The notes under the pieces: model-generated
What the model was told of the DNA's origin: nothing
Databases searched by the model: none
The model's input: the letters and a program-made list of their open reading frames with translations, nothing else
Made by a program: the position numbers and the translations under genes
Source of the DNA: Pinus tabuliformis
Lineage: Eukaryota > Streptophyta > Pinopsida > Pinales > Pinaceae
Assembly (NCBI GenBank): GCA_031772625.1
Contig: CM062804.1
Coordinates: 276,241,174 to 276,305,173 of the forward strand
DNA length: 64,000 nt
Reading direction: 5' to 3'
Shown: positions 23,786 to 36,772 of the stretch, piece by piece
How the letters are laid out: each line of letters starts with the position of its first letter
Numbering within the stretch: position 1 is the stretch's first letter

Positions 23786-26700
23786 CTAGTCTATTGTTAC
23801 GACCTTTCCATTATGTGGAAACTTTATGACTCTGAAGACCGATGAAACGACCGCTGTCATAGTGTAAGACCAACTTCGACCCAAGAGAAGGTTGTAGTCT
23901 AGAGGGGCATCAACCACCTCCACATCTAGACTAACGGTTTTTGCTTCAACCCCTATAGGCAAATCCTGTAGAATGCCAAAAGGATGAAACCCACGGCCAT
24001 CAAAGGCCTTAAGAATTGTCAGGGATTGATTTAGTGAAGGAGAACCAAGTGATCTCCAACACTGTATCGACATAATACACGTTGAGGCTCCCTCATCAAT
24101 TATAGTCCGATGAATAGGCCTGTTTTTTACTATCACTGGGATTTGGAAAGCCATTTGATGAGGCAAAAGCGGTGTACTATTTTCTAGATCAAAGATTATT
24201 AGGTTCGGGTGCTGAACATCAACAGCTCCTATAGCCGACAAAAGTAATTTACGATGTGCTGGGCATGATTGCAGCACTTCCAAAGCTGACATTGCTGAGG
24301 GTGAAACAGCTAAATCCTCAACAATGTTATAATTATGAGCCGCTCTCGCATGTGGATTGAAAGCTGACTTTCGAAGTATAACCTTGGTGGGCGGTTTGAT
24401 TACTAAGTCTGGATTAGGTTTCGCGATCTGTAGTGGATCGGAACCGGGAGCTGAGGTTGATGGATTAGAATGAGAAGATTCTGCTTCTTTGCCATCAACA
24501 AGACTTTTACTACCATAATCTTGCGATCGAGTCGCAATCCTTACATGGGACATCATCAATATGGGTTCTTCATTGGCACTCGAGGAAGAACCTATCATCT
24601 TACTGTCTTGACTGGGAAATGGATCCTTCAATACATCAGGAGTTTGGGAACCTTTGACGATCTTTGCAACCTCTGCTCGATGAGGGTAGTCTCTTGTAAA
24701 ATGTTCTTCGTCACAAATGAGACATGGATAACGAGGTTTGTGCTTTTCATCATTGGATTCTACCTTTTCAGGTTTCTCCTTTGAACTTTTGTCTGTTTTA
24801 TTCTTCTTCTTTCCTTTCTTCTTCCCACCGGATTTTGATTTAGTCGTAGATGATTCTACAACGTGAATATTGGCGGAAACCTCTGCAGAAGAATCTCCTG
24901 TCGGGGAATCGGGAAAGGTTATGATAGGAGAAGAATTCTTGGAAAACTTCTTCTTACTTTTAGTGTTAACAGTACCAATCATACCGTCGGCGGCATGAGA
25001 TCCCGAAGGAGCTGCAGTGGTTTGATTTGACTTGGGAAGATCGGGGATCTTTTCGTGTAACATACCTGACTGAGTATAGACCAAGTCAAGGTACTGTGCT
25101 TGAGCAATCACTTGCTCTTCAGTAACAACTCCGACTTTAGCAACATCTTCAGTGATCCTTGGTAACACAGATTTTACAAACCACTCGGCTAAGATTTGAT
25201 CCGAATAAATACCTTCACTAAACATCGTCGACGTCTCCACTCATGAATATGATCTGAAATATACGTGGATGTCGATTGTTTTAGCGAAGTTAACAATTCC
25301 GTGCCATTGTCATATCAGACTGGCAACTGGAAATGAGTTAAAAACGAGGTAGCTAACTGACTAAAATTATAAAAAGTGCCTCGCGGTAACTCAATGTACC
25401 ACTTGGCCGCGAGACCAATTAGAGTGCGTTGGAAATGTCTAAGATGGATCGAATCATCTGTGATGGAGTTAGACGCACACCAGAGGTGGTAAGTCATCAC
25501 ATGGTTCGACGAGTCCTCTCCAGATTTACCTTCAAACTTGGGAATGTCACTGGGCAACTTATTCGGCATTGGTGGCCAAAATGGAAGATAGTTAATCGGA
25601 TCGTTCGTTAGGCGCGACAAGTATGGTAAGTCCAAAGTTGCGATAAATGGTAACTGCCGATTAGGATCCCTAAAACTCTGGGTCATGAGACCAGCCCTAG
25701 GAGGAGGATATCCAGGATAACTAGGAATAGGAATCGCGTTCGGGATATTGTATCCTCCCGGAAAACCAGGATTAACCGGACCGTACTGGGGTTGTTGAGG
25801 TTGTTGATAAGTGTACCCAGGATACGGCTGATACTGATAAACTGGCTGCTGGATAGCAGGACCGAATTGGTACTGTCCCTGGTACGGTTGATAGGTGAAT
25901 TGTGGTTGACTTATGACAACTGTACTTAAACCAGGTTGTCCTACAGGCATCTGAACCGTAGTTTGAATCGTGGATCCAGACGGTGGTAAAGATGTCTGAG
26001 GAGTAGATACAGGAACAGTAGAAACCAGGGCTGTCGATACTCCAGAAGTAGGTGGGGTAGATTGAACAGATATTGCAGCAGTTGTAGCAGTCGTTTGAGA
26101 TGGAGTACGAGGCGCAGTAGGCCTAGACTGAGAAACTACTGAAGGTACAAAAGTTTGAATATTAGACTGGACTGGTTGCTGGGGTGAACCAGAAACTAAG
26201 GGTTGTCCAGTTTGAGATGACAACTGTACATTTGGCTGCAACACCTGTTGAGTTTGCGATGGATCCCACACTATGTTCATTCCGGGGTACTGACCCATAA
26301 CAGGTTGAGAATATTGAGGACCATAACCAGGTTGAGGGTAGGATTGATAATTGAAAGGTACATTTCCCGTTCCTTGAACATAAGATTGACCTTGGGGTGG
26401 TTGGAAACCTTGCTTCGAGTACTAACCTTGGGGTAGATACCCCTGAGGCACGTACTGATACTGGGGTTGACCTTGAGGTATAAATTGATACTAGGGTTGA
26501 CCTTGGGGTACATATTGAGTCTGGGGTTGACCTTGAGGAACGTATTGTATGGTAGGTACGTACTGTCCTTGAGGTTGCCCCCCAGATGCAAATTGTGTAC
26601 CTTGAGGTTGCCCCCTAGGCGTTAATTGAGGCTGCCCCCTAGGCGGTAACTGGCCACCTTGAGGTTTAGAATTGGGAATAGAACCTGACATCATAAGAAT

Positions 26701-27519
26701 GTCTTCTACGCTCAACGACTTTGCACCATTGCTTCCAGTGAATAACCCTTGTTCAATGGGTTGAGGAGATGCTCCCGAAAAAGTACCAGAAAGTGACTGA
26801 TACCCAGAGAGAATAGAAGGATCGTCGTACAAAACAGATTCAGGCGATTGAGTAAACATGGATGACTGACCTGACATATTTACAGGAGTATAAAAACCTC
26901 TAGGATGATAAGGAGCACGAGGTGGTGAAAAACTTAACGCTGGGTTTTCCAAATAATTAGTCAAAGAAAGATACCAAGTAGTACTTCTAGGTGGACTGTA
27001 AAAAATTGATTCACGCTCCCTTAGATCAATAACAGGTTTATTTTTAGGGATAGGGATGCCTACTTCTTCTTCCGGAGCAAGTTCTTCAATAGCTATCAAA
27101 CCAGAAGGAAGATTTTTGGTGATTACTCTTTCTACCCTAGGTGAATTAGGAGCACTAGAAGTTGGAGAGACAAACCCCGATGTTGGAGTAACAGGTTCAG
27201 ATATCTCATGTTCGTCACCTATATCACTAGTAGATGAAAAGCTACCAGCAAGTTCGGAAATCAAAATAGCTTCAGGATTATAGCCTGTTACTAGAGTTTG
27301 GTAATCGGGATGTACAACCAATGAAGACTCTCCTTCCTCAGGTGACCCAACTTTACTACCACTAGGAGCTACAAGGACTTTCAAGCCTTCAAGCTGGCTC
27401 GAGACTTCTTCAGGAGGTTGGCCCCAAAGTCTACGGGACTTCCTCAGTAAATCAGCCACGGTTACAACCTCAGGAGACTGGCCCCGAAGTCTACGAGACT
27501 GTCTTGGTAATTCAGCCAC
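23786..27519 (-). pseudogene. E2 gag-protease, broken
   Basis: Begins at a GTG (27,519-27,517) in the same context as E1, with no early ATG. It keeps the S/P/Q-rich N-terminus, capsid, knuckle (CLICDEEHFTRDY, last Cys lost) and protease-like IDEGAS. TAG stops occur near 26,491 and 26,424, a TGA near 25,315, and a one-base loss near 25,205. The frame ends in the same TAG before pol as in E1 (23,786-23,788). Confidence 0.86.
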
Positions 27520-29474
27520 AGTTAAGAACTTTTAACTACTTCACATGCAAACAAAGTAAAATCTCAATGAAAACCACCTAAAGCCTCTAAAGAACCAAAC
27601 AAATTTGAATCACACACCTAAAGAATCTAGAGATCAAACACACACAAACAACAACTTTCTGGACCGAAAACACTAGTTGGTGATGAAATCCAACGTCGCA
27701 GAATTCAGTACAGAAATGGCGGTTGGAACAGTTACCCCGGCAACTTGCTTAATGAATAGACTGGACCAAGTTCCTCCACTTAACCGTCTCGAGTGAAGTG
27801 AACCCCCCAGAAAATTCGAGTGAGTCTAACCGACGTCTACTCCAGGTACAGTGGGATCTTCCCACCACTGTCACCTTAGGAAGAATCCTAAAGAATATGG
27901 TCACTAAGGCTACCAACTGAGAAAAATACACCTGGGGGAATAGTCTACGATCCGATACGCACGCAAGGGTAGAGTAGCAAGCTCAATCCCCTTGAAGGCT
28001 CCTTGACATAATCCAAGGTTTACCAACAAGTGACCCCAGGCTCCTCGACAATGGTTAATCCGAGGTTTACCGTTTTTAATACGTGAATATCTGGCGTCGT
28101 TCCCAATGAGGAAGGATTGATTCCCACACTGGTTCAGACACGATATCGCGCTTCTCCTTTAAGAGGAGCTTTCCCAGAGAATAAATGCAACAATTGGATT
28201 TCTTCCTACCACAAGATACAACTACTTGTTTTTTTTTACTGTCTTGGAGAGTTAATTACTCTCCTACTCCAAGACACTAGCCTAAGCTAAGTTGGTGTAT
28301 CAGAGCCCTAGAAATAAAATGTTACTAGGTGAATTTTACTTTAAGCGTTAATTTTAGTGGTTGTTGTTTAAGTCAAGAGGTGGCGGAGATGAAACTCGTG
28401 GTGTAAAGACTCGACTCAAAATCACTAAAAAGATGCACCTAAGATGATTTAAACAATCTTTTCTCTTCGATGAATTTCTAAACTAAGAAAGAGTTTGAGA
28501 ATGCAAATACTTTGTAAACACAAATCTTTCTCAATTAAACAAATTAAAAGAAGAGCTTTTCCTTTCCAAAGCACTCAAAACGAGACAACTAGCTATTTCA
28601 CACAAATTTCCCTTTTCTTTTCAAAGCACTCAATCACTACAAAAAAACAAACTTTTCCAAAAGAGATTTTTTTTATATTTTGTAAATAAAACACTCAAAA
28701 CTAATGAAAATGACTAACTTTGAGAGCTACAAACTATATGAAAAGCTACTTGAGGTCAAAGCCTACTAAAAGTCTTTTTGAGGATGTTTTACTTAGCTAA
28801 ATGTGAGCTAAGGACTAATTTATGCAGAATAACAATTAGTCAAAAAACAACCAATCTTTCGTTTTCTTTTTCTAAAAATGAAAATTCCAAACTTTTAACT
28901 ACAAGCTTTTTGAAATTTTGAAATGAGAAAATTCAAAACGGATTCCTCAACAAGGGGAGATTTCATAAATGGTTAGACTCATAAGAAGACTGGTAGACAC
29001 CAAGGTAATCTGAGGTCCCTACGGCTTCTAAGCTCAGAGCCACTACACAACCAAAAACGAAAAACAAACCCAACAAGCAAAATTCCTAGGAATTCCACCT
29101 AAAACCCTAATGCTAATGAAATTAAACCAAGGAAAGTTTTTGACAGGGAATAAGCAGGTCTGGGCAATGGCTAAAACCTATAAACAAATTCTAAACTGAT
29201 AAAAAAGAGAAAAGTTTAAAATTTTTCAAATTTTTGACAGGGTACGCAAGCAACCTGTTTACACAGGTGCGTCCACACTCTGTGCACAAAGAAAAAGTGC
29301 GTACAGGTATGCACTGTGCCTAACTCAGAGGGTGCGTACCTCTCCCAAAAGTATGAAAAATGAAAACTAACTCAAAACTAACTAAATTCACCCAATCCCA
29401 CAATCATCAAGTCAAAAACAGAAACAGAAAATACAGTTTCTCAGGTCAAAGTATAGACAAAGAAAACAATCAAG
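27520..29474 (-). other. E2 leader
   Basis: Reverse-strand counterpart of the E1 leader. The two stem-loops are at 28,043-28,065 (CCTCG/CGAGG) and 28,001-28,018 (CCTTG/CAAGG). No coding frame is supported. Confidence 0.82.
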
Positions 29475-29492
29475 TCCCCAGTATGGTCGCCA
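29475..29492 (-). other. E2 primer binding site
   Basis: Minus strand TGGCGACCATACTGGGGA, three bases inside the LTR end. The middle CATA differs from E1 (TTCG). The same CATACTGGGG string occurs at the gag/leader junction near 2,390, which could explain how that junction formed. Confidence 0.72.
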
Positions 29493-29495
29493 TTT

Positions 29496-30541
29496 TGTCG
29501 CACGGAATGTGTCGATCTTGCAGACAAGATAGACCTTCCTAGAATCTAAAGAAGACCTAACGACAGGCAAACCAACCAGACACTATCTTTCTCTAAATAT
29601 GCTTCAATGAACAATAGCACACAAGTGTTTTTAGGGCCTACCTTTGGCCCAATGCAAGCTTGTGGATGCCCTCGCTCCTTTGATCCAAATGAGCTCCTTT
29701 TCGTGAATCTGCAAACACAAACAAGGCAAACAAATTAAACAGCACCTGAAAAGCCAATTGCATAAAAAATATTTAACATGAAAGTCAAGGAGTCCATGAA
29801 ACAAATAACATAAGATACTTGTTGAGAAAAATGAGTTTGATTGTATTAATTCAAAAGAAGAAGAACCTTACAACCTTTGCCTTGACGCCGTACAAGCTCC
29901 TCCCAGGGTCCAACAAGATGTCTTCTCTACTTTGACAAGTTTCACTCACTCTCCAATAGAGCCAAGAGGTATGTGATCTCTCCTCTCAAGCTCAACCAAA
30001 GAGTCTTAATTTCACCAGCATATACCCTCAAAATGTTCAGCTTTTAACCTCTCTAGTCCTCACCCCAATGCCTGTATTTATAGTGCAATGGAGGGAAGTT
30101 ACTAGGTCCTCCTTCAAAGGGATAAAGCCCTCCTTCAAAGGGATAGCTCCTTTAGTCAAGGGATTAGCTCCTTCTCTTTTGAGATGCATGAACCACCTCA
30201 GAGCGAACAATCCACGTCAAAATTCCTTCTAGAAAACTCTAGAATTAACCAAAAGTGAGTTTTTTAAGATAAAACTTGCGCCTTTTGACTTTCACAGGGG
30301 TCCGCACCTACACCGTTAGGAACAGAGCGGGTAGGTACGCATCTTTTGTACATAGAAGGTGCGGGACCGCAGGTGACCATGAGAGAAAGTGCGGAACCAG
30401 AGTTACATTGATATTTAATGTCTTTCTCCCACTTCTAAAGCTTGATTTGAAGAGCTGAGGTCTTAGACTTGCTTAGGAGGACAGTACAAGTGATGATAGA
30501 CCCATACTGACTGCAAATAATCATGGTGACGATATTTTTGT
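29496..30541 (-). repeat. E2 5' LTR, outer end clipped
   Basis: Matches the E1 LTRs through the TATA region and tandem repeats. Its expected start TGTTACA is missing: at 30,535-30,541 the sequence changes straight into LINE ORF1 DNA. Confidence 0.85.
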
Positions 30542-32445
30542 GCCCCTTGTTCTCGTCACCAAGAGGTCGACTCTCATTCTTCTTGAGGCCCATTTCCATT
30601 CTTTTCTTGTATGCTTCACCGTCACTTCACTCCCTTGATTTCCATGGATATTCATATCTCTCTAGAGACTTCCACTCATCATTAACGGCCTCATGTACAC
30701 CCTCCAATGGAGTTGGAGTTTTTCACGCTATTTGGGTCTCCTCCTCCCTTGTCCGAGGGACTAAATTCCATGTCACCACTCTCTCAATCCTTTGAGATGA
30801 ATCCTCTTAGCCTAATTTCTTGATACCAAGCATGATCTTAGTCCTTCATTCCCCCATAGACCACTACTTCGAACTATGTCTTCGAGGCCTCCCAAGAGGT
30901 AAATGGGTTTAAAGTGTCTAAATATTGTTTAAGCGACCTGATTCCCAGCTGACACCTCTGTTACCTAGACCCCCGAAACTGCTGAAGACTTGAAAACCTG
31001 CTATAAAGAATTGTCAGGGCTTCTGAACCCCTCTAATGCACTATTTGGCTTCTCTAAAATCATAAAGCCAAAACCATCCCCTGAACTCCATTCAAACCCT
31101 GTAACACCCTTATTTCCAACTAACGACTTATGTGGAGGCTTGAACTTATCTAGGTTTCATTGAGTTGGCTCTAGCCTCCATACAGATAGAATATCCTTCA
31201 GTTCTGATTTCAAGTCCACACAATCCCTTGGGCTGACCATCTCCGCTAGCTTGTAGAAAAATGCAGACCGATATGCGAGAAAAACCCCGCAGTTGTTACC
31301 TACTACGCTAGGCATGTGCTACCAACTTCCAAGATCACCTAAGCTTCTAGCCAACGCCTTCCTAGAGAGAATGCAGATACTTTGATGTAGTTTACCCCCC
31401 CACCATTTTCCTATTGCGTACCATCCTTTTTTGCTAGGGGAGATACCACGCAATCCATGTAGGCACCTAGGACCTCCTCTTGTGGTAGCCTTGGCATGAA
31501 TCCCTTATAACCCTAGCTACCATCCTCCAATCACCTATTGATGCTAGGAGAGTTCCACCCAATAATTTAATTTTAATATTATTGCTAAATTAGATATTAA
31601 ATTGATGTATGAGAAAGAAAGAAATAAAATTTTAACGTCCACAATGCTAAAGATAGCCTATGGGACCTCTTTTAGAGTGAAAAAATTAAAAAACATATGC
31701 ACCTCAAGAGATTTAATCCACTTCAAAATGGATCTATATTAGTTATATATATGCATATAACATGTGTAACTTTTTATTTTTAAAACTATAGTTTTGAATG
31801 CATAAATGGATTCAATGCCTTGAAAGTTTACTTGGACAAGTGGATTGTGTAAACTACACCACATAAATTTTCAATTCCAACAAATCTTTGCTAGATGAAA
31901 TTTAAATTTAAATTTAAAAATGGAATTAATGGCTCTAGGAAAATGACTCCAAATTTTAAAACAAACCCCCTTCTTTATGGTCATTGCAGAATATCATGGA
32001 ATCTGAAGGTCACTCTAGTGAAAGATGCTATAATTTATTTAATCTCATTATCAATACACACTGACTTTAGTCATTTCCTGTGTGAAAATACATTTTTGGT
32101 GCATCAGGGCCCACGAGGACCTATAGTAATGTTTCTTCTCATTACCTTGCATGTTATATCTTGGATATAATATGAATATAATATTTTGACATAGTGGTAT
32201 GATTGGAAAAAAATGATTTAGTGAGGTCGTTTGAGCAACATTTGTTGGACAACTATTGACACAAGTGTGAGACTATTGCAAGCATGAGCACATTTTCTCC
32301 CCTCCATCCTCCACCCTTTAGGTTGTTATCTTTCCTTTGTTGCAACATTTTTTCAATAACATCATAGGCATGCTCAATTCCTTGGCTGTATCTTTCCACC
32401 TTTAGGGGAAATTGCTAATATTATAAGGCTACACTCTATTTAAGG
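30541..32445 (-). repeat. Second copy of LINE A 5' part plus its flank
   Basis: Direct repeat of about 58,598-60,485. It includes part of LINE ORF1 (about 30,541-31,530) and then, beyond the LINE 5' end, the same AT-rich flank (31,560-32,445). Because the non-LINE flank is copied too, this is best read as a segmental duplication made after LINE A inserted. Its left side is cut by the E2 LTR. Coding frames are broken. Confidence 0.8.
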
Positions 32446-34339
32446 ATGAGAAACACCATGAACAGGGGGTTCATGATGAGTCCCATCAATAGGTATATTT
32501 TAAAGATCATCATGCCATCCTCCAACCTTAAAACTATCCTTTTCTCACATTAATGCAATTTTTTTGTTATATTATGCTTACGAAGAAGAGTAAAAGGTGT
32601 TTGTCATAGTATGTGGCATAATGTGGTCTAATTATAGGAAAAAGAAGAATTTTTAAGGAAATTTATATGTAGGGGCTTGATGGACAATCGAGAGAGAATC
32701 TAGGGGGTTTGTTCACCTTCTTAGCTCCCTAACTTAGCTTGGGATCACACCATCCTCTCTCACTTGTTCAAATTCATTGGAAATTGAGTAAATCCTAGTA
32801 CAAGTGAAGCTCAAGAGGGAATAGTTCCACCATTTCCTAGATAAAGGAGGGAATCACTCTCATTTTTAAGGGAGTTTCTATCAACTACCATTTTTCATAA
32901 ATAAACAAGATGAAAATATCATTAGGATTCGAAGCTTTAGTTCATATAGGTGTAGTTATTTCTCTTAGAACTTGACATTATCATTTTAAACTTTTATGTG
33001 ATGTATGAGACTTTTACTTTATGATAATGAGAAGTTGGTTATTAAGTTTCCCTTGAGTTAGTTTCAGAGGGCTGAGACCCTTAGGTTTGAGACCAAACTA
33101 GAGGCTTTGGTCCCTCTTTTATACTTGTGTTTTGTTATTGATTCCAATCATTTCATAGTTTCTTTCACTTCAGTAGAGGTTAAGCTATAAAAGCCTGTGA
33201 TTTCTATCTTCTACATCACCTCTCTTCTTGTAGAATGGTTGGAAGGATTCATAATCTCAGTAAAAAGATATTGTGTTTATGATTTCTTAGAAATAGATGA
33301 ATGTTAGTTGTTCTTCTTCACATTTTGTTTATGTATCTTAGAAGTCAGTTTATTGATTAGAGTAGTGTTATGGCATAAAATAGATGTTATTTAAATTCAA
33401 CTCATCTTTTCCATCATAGTTTATATCACTTTGTTAATGATCAATGGATGTATGCATGTGGCTGGTTGCAGGGTTGTGTTGATCAACAAGGGGGGCACCT
33501 ATTCCACCTCCATCGTGGACTCCTCAATCTTCTCTCTCCACCCCTCAATTACGTTCGAAAACTCTATTTCCATAGTCACTTTGTCTAGTAAACTTAGGAC
33601 ACCATGAGCATTCATCTTGGTGCAAGAAAAACCTCTGAGAGGTATTGGGATTGGCTAGGGGGCTCAACCCAAACTTCCTTTACTCTCCCTAACATCCATC
33701 CACCTCTTCATTCCATCAAGACATCATTTTCACTATAAAAAGCCTCTTGGAACTCCTCCTATAGCATTACAAGCCCTCCTGTAGCAATACAAGACCCCCA
33801 CTTCAATGTTACCTCATTCAAGGTGAAAATTGACCCCAAGTTGTGATTTGATGATCAAGGGATGCTCCTGGACCACTCCAACCATTCCTTTTCCTCACTA
33901 CAAAACATAGTAGAATTAGTTATTTTCAATCACAAGTATGATGTAAGTTAGGTTTTTTATTTTCAAGCAAATTTGATATAGGTAGATGATACATGGAATT
34001 ACATTGCTAGTTTGATGAATTATGCAAGATAGAGTAGCTTTCTTTCTGCAAGTATATTATCCCTTGTCCTTTTATGAAATGATTAATTAGCATCTTCAAG
34101 TTGAGCAAATGGTATTTCCAATTTCATAGCTACAATTAGTTTTCAAATGTACTTTCATCAGCAAGCTTTCACTATAGTTCAGTAGGAGGAATGGTCTCTA
34201 AGAACTTTGAACCAATGTCATGAATGAAAGTGCATGAGTAGAATCGAAACTAATGCGCATATAACATTGTCACCTCTAAGTTTGTATGAACCTCGTGTTG
34301 ATAATTTGAGTTGAGGAGCCCTTGGGAGTTGTAACATTC
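32446..34339. other. Unassigned AT-rich intergenic DNA
   Basis: No frame, LTR end or repeat that I can name. A C-rich stretch at 33,480-33,850 looks in style like the antisense of LINE ORF1 (58,300-58,800), but I could not align it. Confidence 0.4.
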
Positions 34340-35446
34340 TTGGTGCAATACTAGGGCTCACTAATCACTATCAATGAATTCCTTCAACCCATAATCTTCC
34401 AGCACTGCCTCCATGTGGTCCTTCCAAGAAACATAATTCGAGCTTCCCTCATAGACACGCTCGAGCCCTAGTCCATAGAAATCTATCCTTCTAGTTTTGA
34501 TTAATTGATCCTGAAAATCCAATCGTCCTGCAATAACAACTTTGAAATATCTGCTCTACAGTCAATCCAACTCTGATGCCATGTAGAAATTAATGTGTAG
34601 ATCTAAAAGTGTTGATGAAATTTACTAAATCACAAGATTTGAAGCTACTCTACTGATGTATGGAAGTTTATTCACCATATAGAACAAAAATCATAGACAT
34701 GCAAAAGGAAATATCACACATCCACAAAGATTTATCTAGGGGAAATAAATTTCTCAAAACCCCTTCATATATGTATTATATTAATTAGAGAATAGAGATT
34801 AAATACATATGCTTGCTGAACCTTGAGCACACCCTACAAGTGTGTAGTCTATCCCTCTTCCTGATTGTCTGACTCTGGCCACCACTTAGCCAATTTTCAA
34901 GCCCTACAAGCTCCTATTTCTTTTCAATTTTTCTCTAGGATATTGGCCACCACTTAGCCAATTTTCCCACTATTGAATTACGGAATTCCTCTAGGTCCTT
35001 CCTCTGACTGCATGCACCACCTGTACACATTGGAATATGCTACAACTGATAGTACACTAACTTGGAATCTTCATCTCAAATAGGTAACTTGAATTCTCTG
35101 CATGAAAAAAATAGTTTGGGTTGATTGATCAGTTAATTGGTTGATCATTGAGTGCGGTTGAGGTTCCACTTCCACAGCTTGACCTCCACTAGTTCATCTG
35201 GCAGTTAGAACTAGTTTAACTAACAATAACTCAAATTAACTGAAACGTGTTGCTACAAATTAGCAATCAACAATATTAAACTGAACTGAAGCTTCCCCAA
35301 ATTGAATTAATAGTGTTAATTGAGTGACAAGTGCCATTTCACCTTAGTTAACTACCTCCAATATTTTTGTTGACGTGGAAATTCTAATTTTCTCTAGTTT
35401 GACCGAGGAAAATTCAAACTGATATTTTCTTACTGCATTTTCAACA
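34340..35446 (-). mobile_element. Copia fragment B: 5' LTR plus gag start
   Basis: On the minus strand an LTR runs from 35,446 (TGTTGAAAATGC) to 34,582 (TTTCTACA). It is followed directly by TGGCATCAGAG, one base off the initiator-Met PBS TGGTATCAGAG. Then comes a gag start with the segment SWKDHMEAVLEDYGLKEFID (34,375-34,490), close to gag of the complete Copia at 49,200. The rest is missing. It sits inside Copia fragment C. Confidence 0.78.
34582..35446 (-). repeat. Copia B LTR (865 bp)
   Basis: TG...CA ends (TGTTG...CTACA) with a PBS directly adjacent. The right-hand neighbour (35,447) continues Copia C gag, showing that B inserted into C. Confidence 0.7.
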
Positions 35447-36772
35447 CTTCTCTCTGTATTTCTTCCTCATTCCCTCTTCAACTCTCCTTCCTTCTTCTAG
35501 CTAGGTTCTTAATATAATGATTTCTTCTTTGAAGACTCATTCCTTCTCATAAAAAAATTGAAAACACTTTTCTAGGTCTCTATATTTTGTTAATAGATAT
35601 TTTATTTCTACCAATGATGCTCTAATTTGGGCTTGATATTCAATCAATTTCTCCTTTTCTTCGTCAATTCTCTACATTTCTATTCCATGTAGTGCATGCA
35701 ACCAATATCAGATATTTCTTGTAGTATTTTGATCGATTATTTTCTCAGCACCCCGATTGTGAATATTATCACACAATACACATATGGCCTATGGATCTGA
35801 TAATTGATTTTGGTTTCAATGGCATTTATCATCATATCCATTTATCACCATTTTCCAAACATGATATCCTTGAGAAGATATTTCTGACTTCACCTTTTCT
35901 CTACATGCTAAAAAATTTACCATTGAGCCGTGGAACATCCTGATAACGCATGATTTTCCCAAGTCCGCCTTACAAGGATTAATCAACCACAAAGGAACTT
36001 GATGCGATACCACTTGTTATAAATGTAGATCACTACTAAGTGTGGGGGTGAATCAGTAGTGATAATCCTTATATATTTTTAACTAATTTTTTCTGGTTTA
36101 CTGAATAACAACACATATCAATAACATCAATAGTTCTAAATATAAAAGAAACACAAACTCAACACATAAAACCCGTGATAAACATCAATACGAGCGTGCA
36201 CAAAGAGACCCAAGTATTTATGGTGGAAATTGTCAAGGGGATAAAACCACCCTGCTATTGTTGCACTGCTTTGAATATTTTATTATTGAAATAAATATTT
36301 TATCTTTTAGTTGGCCTCCAACAACAAGGAGCCACTACCCCTATAATAATTTAGCTGGCCACCATCAACAAGAAGCCATCACCCCTTTCACAATTTAGTT
36401 GGCCACCATCAACAAAGAGCCACTACCCCTGTAACAATTTAGTTGGCCACCACCATCAATGAACCACTAGCCTTGTAACTCTCTTAGGCCAATTTTCAAT
36501 ATATTTCAAACTAGAACCCAATCATCAAAGAAACTCTCTTTGTAGCACAATTAGTAGCAACAGATCTCCATAGAAAGTCCTCTCCCTCGATCACACAATC
36601 CATTGCAGCTTCTCCTCAACTACGATCATTGATACTTGTATACAATACTTCCTAGGACCTGCACAACAAGATCTCATTTTCTTTAGATATTCAATATGCT
36701 CCTACAACCATACTACATCTCTCCCAATGCCCTCTCAACAAGCCTCCCTCTTAATGGATCCAAGCACAACTC
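35447..36772 (-). mobile_element. Copia fragment C: LTR, PBS and gag start
   Basis: Minus strand. LTR sequence runs from 36,772 down to 36,015, ending TATAACA. AG and TGGTATCGCATC (PBS-like) follow, then gag. Its upstream LTR end is cut by the E4 LTR at 36,773 and its downstream part by Copia B at 35,446. It is therefore older than both. Confidence 0.65.
35816..36013 (-). pseudogene. Copia C gag N-terminus
   Basis: A frame of 65 codons after the PBS with the segment SSQGYHVWKMVINGY, matching the 'G(Y)DVW..V..GY' pattern of Copia gag. Further down (35,800-35,450) an interrupted charged region with REEG-type coiled-coil character (RRVEEGMRKKY) continues gag. It is broken by stops. Confidence 0.55.

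Larger units (their letters stand above)
20013..30541 (-). mobile_element. Gypsy element E2, decayed and rearranged sister of E1
   Basis: Reading from 30,541 leftwards: 5' LTR lacking its first few bases, PBS, leader, gag-PR, pol, then a scrambled tail. The second RNase H, antisense gene, PPT and 3' LTR are missing. Most stops are CGA to TGA or CAG to TAG changes, typical of methylated-cytosine decay. With E1 it forms a tail-to-tail inverted pair. The outer LTR end breaks into LINE ORF1 sequence at about 30,541. Confidence 0.88.

Noticed and set aside
33480..33850. Degenerate LINE ORF1 relic
   Set aside because: The composition is similar to LINE antisense sequence, but I could not align any motif.
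35996..36012. tRNA gene suggested by the PBS-like string
   Set aside because: Only a short tRNA-complementary site next to an LTR end; no cloverleaf is visible.
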